Positions 7,367 through 13,395 of a DNA stretch of 13,781 bases are shown one piece after another. Source of the stretch: Deltaproteobacteria bacterium. Its GTDB lineage: Bacteria > Desulfobacterota > Desulfobacteria > Desulfobacterales > JAFDDL01. Below the pieces are notes generated by a model. The model was given only the letters and a program-made list of their open reading frames with translations. It did not search any database and was not told where the DNA came from. Location of the stretch: assembly GCA_019310865.1 (NCBI GenBank), contig JAFDDL010000130.1, positions 1-13,781 on the forward strand, given 5' to 3'. Each line of letters starts with the position of its first letter. Within the stretch, counting starts at the first letter, position 1. A program made the translations under genes and the position numbers.

Positions 7367-7504
7367 GACGCTTTCCTTCGAATTGGGCGACTTAATTCAA
7401 TCGGTGCGGATATCACAGAGCTTGCCCCTGACATAGATCCCACCGGAAATTCAACGCAGTTTGTTGGAAAGGTCATCAGGGAATTATTGATCTGCATGAG
7501 ATAA
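7367..7504 (+). pseudogene. C-terminal remnant of a ureohydrolase (agmatinase/arginase family)
   Basis: The 45 codons that follow the amidinotransferase stop codon, in the same frame, end at TAA 7502-7504. They read like the last segment of agmatinase-type enzymes: LRIGRL, then IGADITELAPDIDPTG, then FVGKVIRELLICM. The pattern 'VGADIVELNP.xDPSGxTAxxAAKxxRELL' is the usual C-terminal strand and helix of this family. No start codon, Shine-Dalgarno or metal-binding DxHxD region is present, so about 85% of the gene is missing. Ureohydrolases split guanidino compounds into amine and urea, which fits the amidinotransferase next door. The match is by eye. Confidence 0.6.
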
Positions 7505-7614
7505 TTGCCTGCCAGGCACCACTTCTACTCGTTGGCGGCAAATTCATCGCGCAATTGTTGTTCAGACAACCCGCAATGCCCAGCGATATTTTCAAAAAAG
7601 GGTACCCAATAGAA

Positions 7615-8505
7615 ATGGCCTATAAAATCGGTATTGACCTCGGCGGCACCAAAACCGAAATCATCCTGCTTGACAAAGCGGGAAAAGAAATATTCAGACA
7701 CCGGAATCCCACACCGGGGGAAAAGGGATACCGGGCCATCCTCGACAACATCGATGACCTCTACGCCCTTGCGGTGGCAAAAATCCCCAAAACCGAGCCG
7801 TTTACCATCGGTATCGGAATTCCTGGAACGCTTGATAAAAAAACCAATCTTGTTCAAAATGCCAATACAACCTGCCTGATCGGTCAACCGCTTCATTCGG
7901 ATCTCGAAAAAATACTACATCACCCCTTAAAAGTGGAAAATGACGCAAACTGTTTTACACTGGCTGAAACAGTCGCCGGAGCCGCCGTAGGATACGATTT
8001 TGTTTTTGGCATCATTATGGGCACAGGCTGCGGCGGAGGCATCTGCATCGATGGCCGTATCCGCCAAGGTAATCACCAAATCGCCGGGGAATGGGGTCAT
8101 TTTTCAGCAGATCCCAATGGTAATCAATGCTATTGCGGTAATCGGGGATGCGTGGAAACGCTGATCAGCGGCTCGGGGGTTGAAAAAAATTATCTGACAT
8201 ATTTTGACCGCCGCCTTTCCATGAAAGAGATCGTTGATGGTTATCGAAATGGTGACACGGCCTGCGCCCGGGTATTTCAGCAATTTCTGGAAGATTTTGG
8301 ACGATGTGTGGGCGGTGTTATCTCCATACTCGATCCGGATGCGGTGGTAATCGGCGGAGGGCTTTCCAACATCCCTGAACTCTATCGGGGCGGAATTGAC
8401 CAGATAAGGCGATTCGCGTTTCATCGGCGTGTGGAAACACCGATTCTAAAAAACAAATTGGGAGACTCTGCCGGCGTTATTGGTGCTGCTTCGTTGGGGA
8501 TTTAG
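7615..8505 (+). CDS. ROK-family sugar kinase (fructokinase/Mak-like)
   Basis: A 296-residue ROK kinase that phosphorylates a hexose with ATP in the cytoplasm. It shows the phosphate-binding DLGGTKTE at 8-15, the catalytic Asp110 in ENDANCF, the GTGCGGG loop at 136-142, and sugar-binding Glu159 and His162 in IAGEWGH. A zinc site is formed by His162 with C172, C174 and C179 (CYCGNRGC), and DPDAVVIGGGLSN lies near 240-252. The NANTTCLIGQP and GTGCGGG stretches resemble E. coli Mak more than NagK or glucokinase, so fructose or mannose is a reasonable guess. ATG 7615 is chosen because the ROK fold starts there and AAGGG lies about 12 bases upstream; the frame extends back to TTG 7555 without homology. 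It is 110 bp after the ureohydrolase remnant, so co-transcription with the amidinotransferase is unsure. Confidence 0.92.
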   Translation: MAYKIGIDLGGTKTEIILLDKAGKEIFRHRNPTPGEKGYRAILDNIDDLYALAVAKIPKTEPFTIGIGIPGTLDKKTNLVQNANTTCLIGQPLHSDLEKILHHPLKVENDANCFTLAETVAGAAVGYDFVFGIIMGTGCGGGICIDGRIRQGNHQIAGEWGHFSADPNGNQCYCGNRGCVETLISGSGVEKNYLTYFDRRLSMKEIVDGYRNGDTACARVFQQFLEDFGRCVGGVISILDPDAVVIGGGLSNIPELYRGGIDQIRRFAFHRRVETPILKNKLGDSAGVIGAASLGI

Positions 8506-8507
8506 GG

Positions 8508-8562
8508 TTGACATAGTATTTTAGCCCTGCTATTTGTACATAGAACATATAATTTAGCAGGG
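8508..8562 (+). promoter_or_regulatory. Promoter and inverted repeat upstream of the first DUF4143 ATPase
   Basis: TTGACA (8508-8513) is followed after 17 bp by TATTTG (8531-8536); a consensus TATAAT at 8548-8553 lacks a good -35. CCCTGCTA (8525-8532) and TAGCAGGG (8555-8562) form a perfect 8-bp inverted repeat with a 22-base spacer. The right arm contains the AGGG Shine-Dalgarno of the gene starting at 8570, so the repeat could be an operator or a hairpin that hides the ribosome binding site. The upstream part resembles the TetR promoter (TTGACA, then TATTTTAG, then GCTAT). Confidence 0.5.
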
Positions 8563-8569
8563 TTAAAAT

Positions 8570-9850
8570 ATGGATATAACAACTTTTCAGCTCTTAAATC
8601 CATGGCGAACCGGGAGGAATTGGGATGTTCCTCATATCGAGCGAACAGTTACAGGGAAAATTTCGGCATGGCTTCAACTTATAAATTCAGATCACGCCAA
8701 ACCGGATGATATTTATTTTTTCAACCTGGACATCGCCGGTATCAAGGATTTTTTAAAAGACCAGGCCTCGTTTCTGCGATTTCTGGACATCGAGAAACGG
8801 AAAAACACTTATGTGTTCATCGATGAGGTCCAACGCCTTTCCGACCCCGGGCTTTTTATAAAAGGACTTCAAGACCTCCGTCTTCCCATTAAGTTTGTTC
8901 TCACCGGTTCTTCATCTCTGGATATCAGAGCGAAAACACAAGAAGCGTTAACGGGTCGGAAACAGGTTTTCCATATCTGGCCACTTTCCTTCTCGGAGTA
9001 CATTAAAACGGTACCCGTCCTGCGTGATATGACGTATCCGGACCGCAATGACTATGAAATGTATCTGGGGCTTTTAAATGATACGCTTCACGATTATTCG
9101 TTTTATGGCGGATATCCGGCGGTGGTTTCTACTGAATCACATGAAAAAAAAATGATGCGCCTCAATGAGATCCTCACCAGCTATCTTGAAAAAGATATCG
9201 CTGGATTTCTCAAAGTCGAAAACATTCCGTTGTTTAGAAAGTTGGTGACATTGTTGTCGGCGCAACAAGGCGGGCTGGTCAATATACAGGAGTTGTCTGA
9301 AACACTGGGCGCCAATCGGGAGACGGTTTCGCGTTATATTCATTATCTTGAAGAAACATTCGTAATATGCCGAATAGCGCCATACTTTTCGAACCGGAGA
9401 ACGGAATTGAGCAAGATGCCAAAAATATATTTTTCAGATCCGGGCCTCAGGAATCTAGCCAGAGGGGGCGGGCTCGTCCTGGAAAATTTGATGTTTAGTC
9501 CGGATCATGGGATTATCTTGGAAGGGATTGTGACCGCACATGTTTTTCGCGGGCTTTCCTTTTCAACGAGATTGAACTTCTGGCGGACAAAGTCCGGTGC
9601 AGAAGTCGATTTGGTGGTGTCAGACAAAAACCCTGTGGCCGGCATTGAAGTAAAAGCAGGTGCACTGAGAGATATCCGCATCACCCGCGGTTATCGCTCA
9701 TTTCTAACCAAATACAAGCCGGATATAGCCATTATACTGAATCGTACACTATGGAATAAAAAAGAAATAGCCGGTTGTGTCATTGAAGCCATCCCGACAG
9801 CCATATTTCTGTTGCAAAATCGTGTGCTTCAACCCCCTGTGGCAGGATAG
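8570..9850 (+). CDS. DUF4143/AAA_14-type ATPase lacking a recognisable Walker A motif
   Basis: A 426-residue protein of the widespread AAA_14 plus DUF4143 family, whose cellular role is not established. Walker B is intact (YVFIDEVQ, 81-88). The sensor strand KFVLTGSSSLDIR (108-120) and the conserved LTGRKQVFHIWPLSFSEY follow. The C-terminal DUF4143 part carries WRTKSGAEVDLV (about 338-349) and IEVKAG (359-364), the PD-(D/E)XK-like residues. The oddity is N-terminal: after NPWRTGRNWD the sequence runs to TVTGKISAWLQLIN and then DDIYFFNLD, with no GxxxxGK[ST]. Homologues usually have a GPRQVGKT-like loop there, so roughly 20 residues seem to be missing in frame. ATG 8570 has AGGG seven bases upstream. 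ATP binding is doubtful; it may be a decaying or repurposed copy. Confidence 0.88.
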   Translation: MDITTFQLLNPWRTGRNWDVPHIERTVTGKISAWLQLINSDHAKPDDIYFFNLDIAGIKDFLKDQASFLRFLDIEKRKNTYVFIDEVQRLSDPGLFIKGLQDLRLPIKFVLTGSSSLDIRAKTQEALTGRKQVFHIWPLSFSEYIKTVPVLRDMTYPDRNDYEMYLGLLNDTLHDYSFYGGYPAVVSTESHEKKMMRLNEILTSYLEKDIAGFLKVENIPLFRKLVTLLSAQQGGLVNIQELSETLGANRETVSRYIHYLEETFVICRIAPYFSNRRTELSKMPKIYFSDPGLRNLARGGGLVLENLMFSPDHGIILEGIVTAHVFRGLSFSTRLNFWRTKSGAEVDLVVSDKNPVAGIEVKAGALRDIRITRGYRSFLTKYKPDIAIILNRTLWNKKEIAGCVIEAIPTAIFLLQNRVLQPPVAG

Positions 9851-9868
9851 TTGTGATCTGGTAACACC

Positions 9869-9911
9869 CATCGACAGGCTGGAAAATGCGGTATGAAAAT
9901 CCTTGTCGATG
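9869..9911. terminator. Inverted repeat between convergent genes
   Basis: CATCGACA (9869-9876) pairs perfectly with TGTCGATG (9904-9911), and G-T plus G-C pairs extend the stem to ten base pairs around a loop of about 22 bases. It lies between the convergent DUF4143 ATPase (ending 9850) and the EamA gene (ending 9930). It could act as a terminator, but the loop is long and no clean T-run follows. Confidence 0.25.
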
Positions 9912-9929
9912 AAAATATTCCAGCAATCA
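9893..9929 (+). pseudogene. 5' remnant of a gene starting MKILVDENIP (PdxB- or DUF5615-like)
   Basis: ATG 9893 opens a frame reading MKILVDENIPAI, a start typical of 4-phosphoerythronate dehydrogenase (PdxB, MKILVDENMP) and of DUF5615/PIN-like toxins. After about 13 codons the frame runs into the antisense of the EamA gene and becomes meaningless, ending at TGA 10010-10012. The likely reading is that only the first codons of a former gene survive at a rearrangement junction near 9930. The match is short and could be chance. Confidence 0.35.
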
Positions 9930-10766
9930 TCAAGGCTCTCGTTTCAATAAAAGGGTTGAGAGCAAAATCATGCTGCCGCCCACAAGGATGGGTAGGGTTA
10001 GCTTTTCCTTGAATATGATAATTCCGAAAACACAGGTCGTGAGCACTTCATTATAGGTAAAAATAGAAGCCGTGGATGCCTTAATTCGCCGAAGCGCCGA
10101 AAAAAAGAGGCTAAATGCAAAAATCCCGGTCAGAGAGGCATAGATCAGGGCAATAACGGTTTGCTTAATACTTGGAAGCGGCACCATGATAAACATGAGG
10201 GGCAAAAAGACCACAGCGCCCACCAGGTTCTGATAAAACACGGCTTCATAATGGGAAAATTTTCCGGATTCGCTTTTGAATATGATCACGGTTACCGCGT
10301 ATACGATAGCGACCAGCAGCATCGAACTCATTCCAATGAAATCCCGATTGGTAAAGGACAGCTCCTGATTCGAAAAGACAATGATAATCCCCGCGAACGC
10401 TACACCCAGGAAGATCAGATTCCGTTTGGCAATGGTTTCTTTCAGGATTAGGGCACTGAAGAGGGTTGCGAAAATCGGCCAAGAATACAAGATGATGATG
10501 GCGTTGGACAGAGTGGTGTACATGTACCCCATAAAATAAAACGGCATACGGGCACCGTGGAGTACAGATGCCAGCAGAAGCATTCGTTTGTCTTGCTTTC
10601 CCCATCCTTTTCTAACGGTGATGAGAAGTGCGAGACACAGGGCTGGGAAAGCCAGACGGAATGCAGAAAGGGTGACCGGATGAAGACTCAGAAATTTGAC
10701 AAACACACCACCTGTACCCCAGAGAACAGTGGCCAGGATAATTTCAATGTAAGGATTAAATTTCAT
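9930..10766 (-). CDS. EamA/DMT-superfamily membrane transporter
   Basis: A 278-residue inner-membrane protein of the drug/metabolite transporter superfamily. About ten hydrophobic segments form two tandem EamA repeats (about 7-132 and 142-274). The repeat ends carry the familiar signatures YSWPIFATLFSALILKE (Glu110) and YNEVLTTCVFGIIIFKEK (Glu244). The family exports or imports amino acids, nucleotides and other small metabolites; the substrate here is unknown. The ATG at 10766-10764 has a weak CGGAAA upstream. It lies 45 bp downstream of the second DUF4143 ATPase on the same strand, so both may share a transcript, although AT-rich TATATT/TATATG in the gap could give it its own promoter. Its 3' end abuts the MKILVDENIP remnant, which suggests this minus-strand block was inserted or rearranged. 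Confidence 0.93.
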   Translation of the reverse strand: MKFNPYIEIILATVLWGTGGVFVKFLSLHPVTLSAFRLAFPALCLALLITVRKGWGKQDKRMLLLASVLHGARMPFYFMGYMYTTLSNAIIILYSWPIFATLFSALILKETIAKRNLIFLGVAFAGIIIVFSNQELSFTNRDFIGMSSMLLVAIVYAVTVIIFKSESGKFSHYEAVFYQNLVGAVVFLPLMFIMVPLPSIKQTVIALIYASLTGIFAFSLFFSALRRIKASTASIFTYNEVLTTCVFGIIIFKEKLTLPILVGGSMILLSTLLLKREP

Positions 10767-10811
10767 AAGTGTTTCCGATGTTTCATATAATCTAATATAA
10801 ACCTGGAAGCG

Positions 10812-12149
10812 CTAAGATCTCAGAATTTCCGTCGCCAGACGGGGCCAGTGTTCTGCCATGTAAAGGGGAATGGACAAAACATTGTCATGCCAGGAAAGCT
10901 CATGGAGGGAAAAACGAATACCAAAAGGAGATCCCGGATGTTCATCTATAAAAAGTCGAAGACTCTTCAGTTTGCCGGTTTTTCCGGACTTGACTTCAAC
11001 GGGAAATACTTTATCCGCCAAGTGCACCAGGTAATCCACTTCTGCTTGGCTTGATTTTCGGGCCCTTGACCAATAAAAAACAACCCGTTCATCATAAGGG
11101 TTGGCAGCAGCCAGAAGCTGCTGTCCGATAAACTGTTCCACCACACTCCCCTGGTTTATGGCCATAATATCTCGATCCAAATGAAGCGCCGCATCCAGCC
11201 ACAACGCCCGTTGCATTAAGCCCACGTCAAGATGCAACAGCTTGAACTTTTTCGGATTTGTTTGTGCGCCCAGCGGTACGCCATGTCCGGCTGAATGGCG
11301 CACCTGATACAAACAACGGGCCTCTTCAAGAAGTGAGATGGCATTTTTCAAATCTCGGGACTGAATATGAGGATTTATTCGAGTGTACTTGCACTGATTG
11401 CCCACTAGTCCGGGCGTCGCCGCAAAGACCTCTTTGAGGTATTTATGCTGAGAAGTGGCGGCATACTTCGCAAAATCCGCCTTATAGGTTTGAAGGATTG
11501 TTGTTTGAAGCGTTTTGATTTCTTCGGGTGTGGCGTTGTCGGCATAGGCTGCAACAGCTGCCGGCATACCGCCGACAACAAGATATTTTCTTAATAGTCT
11601 AGCCATCTCATCGTTGAAAGCGCGATCGATGCCGACTGCCACCTCAACTCGTCCCAAATATGCTCTTAGCCTTTCATGTCCCATGGCGTCGAGAAATTCC
11701 CCAAAGGTAAGTGGGTCCATGAAAATGGAGGTGATCCTTCCCACAGGCATCCTGAAATTTTCACTTCTGAAAGCTATTTCAACCAGTGAACCAGCACCGA
11801 TAATGTGTAAATCCGGCATTTTTTCAAAAAAATACCGGAGTGCTAATATCGCGCGGGGACATTCCTGTATTTCATCCAGAAAGAGCAAGGATTCCCCGGG
11901 TTTAATATCTGTCTGCGTCAGAAGGGAGATTTTTTCCACAATGTCACGAACATGAAAAGAGTCAAAACAGGCTGCCATCTCCGGACGCTCTTCGAAGTTA
12001 ACAAGCGTATAATTCTTAAAATTTCTCTTGGCGAACCACTCCACTGAATGTGTCTTGCCCACTTGGCGTGCGCCTCTTACCAACAAGGGACGGCGTATCC
12101 GGCTGTCTTTCCAAGCTATCAGTGCATTATTGATATTCCGGTTCAGCAT
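10812..12149 (-). CDS. AAA_14/DUF4143-family ATPase (intact Walker A)
   Basis: A 445-residue ATPase with the P-loop GARQVGKT at 26-33, Walker B LLFLDEIQ at 88-95, and the sensor-like strand HIIGAGSLVEI. A DPLTFGEFL segment and YLVVGGMPAAV follow. The C-terminal DUF4143 part has YWSRARKSSQAEVDYLV, with AEVD at 369-372 and VEVKSGKTGKL from 384, the PD-(D/E)XK-like acidic and lysine residues. The physiological role of this family is not established; members are common in anaerobes and often travel with accessory genes. The ATG at 12149-12147 has GAGGGGAG about 11 bases upstream on the minus strand. It belongs to a different subfamily from the 8570-9850 protein (no NPW start, different spacing), so the two are not a recent duplication. 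Confidence 0.93.
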   Translation of the reverse strand: MLNRNINNALIAWKDSRIRRPLLVRGARQVGKTHSVEWFAKRNFKNYTLVNFEERPEMAACFDSFHVRDIVEKISLLTQTDIKPGESLLFLDEIQECPRAILALRYFFEKMPDLHIIGAGSLVEIAFRSENFRMPVGRITSIFMDPLTFGEFLDAMGHERLRAYLGRVEVAVGIDRAFNDEMARLLRKYLVVGGMPAAVAAYADNATPEEIKTLQTTILQTYKADFAKYAATSQHKYLKEVFAATPGLVGNQCKYTRINPHIQSRDLKNAISLLEEARCLYQVRHSAGHGVPLGAQTNPKKFKLLHLDVGLMQRALWLDAALHLDRDIMAINQGSVVEQFIGQQLLAAANPYDERVVFYWSRARKSSQAEVDYLVHLADKVFPVEVKSGKTGKLKSLRLFIDEHPGSPFGIRFSLHELSWHDNVLSIPLYMAEHWPRLATEILRS

Positions 12150-12265
12150 TGTTTATTCACTCCCCTCGCATCGTTCTATATACAATTATGCGATATTTGC
12201 AGAAAAAACAAGCTTATTTTCATCAACATTTGCATATTTTACGGGGTTAATATTGGACATTTCAT

Positions 12266-12298
12266 GTAAAGGGGTCAAGTCCGCTCTTGGCCCTTTAC
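12266..12298. repeat. Strong hairpin, transposon-end-like
   Basis: GTAAAGGG (12266-12273) pairs with CCCTTTAC (12291-12298), and CAAG (12276-12279) with CTTG (12286-12289), around a TCCGCT loop. The right side is followed within a few bases by TTTTT. The GGGGTCAAGTCCGCTCTTG core looks like sequences I associate with ends of Y1/REP-associated transposase elements, but no transposase is present here. It could be a solitary element end or a terminator for a lost gene. Confidence 0.5.
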
Positions 12299-12421
12299 GG
12301 TTGATTTTTCCAATTTATCCAATCGGATTACCGGCTTAGGGTCCCCAGCCAGCTTCTTTTTCATGCGCACAATCACGCTGTTGACTGTTCTGTCGTTGTT
12401 GATTTGAAATGGTAACCGATT
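12275..12421 (-). pseudogene. Possible C-terminal gene fragment, winged-helix-like
   Basis: On the minus strand 48 codons stay open from 12421 down to a TGA at 12277-12275, just after an in-frame stop at 12424-12422. They read protein-like, with NNDRTVNSVIVRMKKKLAGD in the middle, which loosely recalls the recognition helix of OmpR-type winged-helix domains. There is no start or Shine-Dalgarno, and the stop falls in the hairpin at 12266-12298. It may be the surviving end of a disrupted gene. The evidence is weak and by eye only. Confidence 0.25.
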
Positions 12422-12443
12422 TCAAAAATGGTCAAGAGATGCC

Positions 12444-12479
12444 CCCTTTTTACCCAACGCAGGGGTTGGATAAAAAGGG
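12444..12479. repeat. Imperfect hairpin with 9+5 bp stem
   Basis: CCCTTTTTA (12444-12452) pairs with TAAAAAGGG (12471-12479), and CCAAC (12454-12458) with GTTGG (12465-12469), with one mismatch and a GCAGGG loop. With the hairpin at 12266-12298 it is the main content of the 444-bp stretch at 12150-12593, where no intact gene is seen. It could be a bidirectional terminator or part of a miniature element. Confidence 0.5.
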
Positions 12480-12522
12480 ATGTTTTGTAACTGGTTCCTA
12501 AGAAAAAGTTTTACGTTTCCTG

Positions 12523-12551
12523 TTGACACCGACGCCCCCACTATATAAAAT
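12523..12551 (+). promoter_or_regulatory. Sigma-70 promoter of the toxin-antitoxin operon
   Basis: TTGACA (12523-12528), 17 bp, then TAAAAT (12546-12551) gives a near-consensus promoter, with a start expected near 12558. The antitoxin ATG follows with an AAAGGTGGTG Shine-Dalgarno. TATATA occurs at 12542-12547 and again just before the Shine-Dalgarno, a possible pair of operator half-sites for the RHH antitoxin. The promoter is well supported; the operator is a guess. Confidence 0.65.
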
Positions 12552-12593
12552 ATGTACCTGAACTTGGCCATATATAACGAAAGGTGGTGAATT

Positions 12594-12905
12594 ATGCAAA
12601 GCTCCACCCTGCATATCAAGGTAAAGCCAGAACTGGCAGCCGGATTAAAGGCGTTGTCAAGGAAAAGGGACGCTTCAGTCGGAGAGCTTGTCAGGCAAGC
12701 TGTTTTATCCTGTTACCAGCTTGAGTTGCTGAATCTCGATGAAAGGCAAAAACGCGCCATTGCAGCTTATCAGGGCGGGTATATAAGTCTGGGCAAACTA
12801 TCAGAGGAAATGGGAATGGATGTCTGGAAGACCCGGAAATGGCTGGAAGAGCATGATATCCCCCAGAACAACTCTTTTATTGAAGATGATATAGAGAATG
12901 CATGA
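12594..12905 (+). CDS. UPF0175-family antitoxin with ribbon-helix-helix N-terminus
   Basis: A 103-residue protein. Residues 3-42 (TLHIKVKPELAAGLKALS through ASVGELVRQAV) look like a CopG/ribbon-helix-helix DNA-binding domain. Residues 52-92 match the UPF0175 pattern, with AIAAYQGGYISLGKLSEEMG then a helix-turn-helix-like VWKTRKWLEEHDIP. Such proteins act as antitoxins that repress their own operon and bind the partner nuclease. The ATG at 12594 has a strong AAGGTGGTG upstream. The last eight bases overlap the PIN gene, the usual translational coupling in toxin-antitoxin pairs. The acidic tail (FIEDDIENA) probably contacts the toxin. Confidence 0.85.
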   Translation: MQSSTLHIKVKPELAAGLKALSRKRDASVGELVRQAVLSCYQLELLNLDERQKRAIAAYQGGYISLGKLSEEMGMDVWKTRKWLEEHDIPQNNSFIEDDIENA

Positions 12906-13395
12906 AAAAAGATGGTTGTTTGATACGGTCGCCCTCAGCAATTTTCTCCTGTCAGATGCCGCGTATATTCTTGAAAAACGCTATCGAAAGTGTGGGATTA
13001 TTACGTGGGAAGTCTATGATGAGATTTCTGCCGGCTTTGCAGAGCATCCGGCCTTGAAGTATGTTGATGAGATGATCGACAGCAAAATATTTAGCCTGGC
13101 CACATTATCAAGAAAAGCCCATAAAGTTTTTTTAGGGCTGATCGGGCATCTCGGAAAAGGCGAGGCCTCCTGCATCGCTTCTGCTAAAATACAATCCGGC
13201 ATTGTGGTTACAGATGATCGCGCCGCAAGAAAGATTTGCCGCCAACTTGAGATCCCGGTGACAGGGACAGTGGGGATACTTAAAGCATCTGTTTTGTCGG
13301 ATCAACTCAGCTTGGCAGTAGCGGATATACATCTCAAGAAAATGATAATCTCCGGTTTTTATTCACCGGTGCTCAATATATCCGATATTGTCTAA
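12898..13395 (+). CDS. PIN-domain toxin (DUF3368-like nuclease)
   Basis: A 165-residue PIN-like protein, probably an RNA-cleaving toxin neutralised by the upstream UPF0175 protein. The metal-binding acidic residues can be placed: Asp9 in LFDTVALSNF, Glu38 in TWEVYDEI, Glu89 in LGKGEASCIA, and Asp106-Asp107 in VVTDDRAAR. The following VTGTVGILKASV is typical of the DUF3368/PIN group. ATG 12898 lies within the antitoxin gene, whose TGA is at 12903-12905. No residue loss or frameshift is seen, so the module is probably intact. The RNA target is unknown. Confidence 0.87.
   Translation: MHEKRWLFDTVALSNFLLSDAAYILEKRYRKCGIITWEVYDEISAGFAEHPALKYVDEMIDSKIFSLATLSRKAHKVFLGLIGHLGKGEASCIASAKIQSGIVVTDDRAARKICRQLEIPVTGTVGILKASVLSDQLSLAVADIHLKKMIISGFYSPVLNISDIV

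Noticed and set aside
7505..7525. TGCCTGCCAGGCA inverted repeat as a terminator after the ureohydrolase remnant
   Set aside because: The arms are only five bases and no T-run follows.
7525..7614. Minus-strand frame ending in NIAGHCGLSEQQLRDEF, which looks like an AraC-type helix
   Set aside because: The rest of the frame is the antisense of the ROK kinase, and the matching stretch is too short to support a gene.
8570..12149. The two DUF4143 ATPases as a recent duplication
   Set aside because: Their N-termini, motif wording and spacing differ clearly, so they belong to separate subfamilies.
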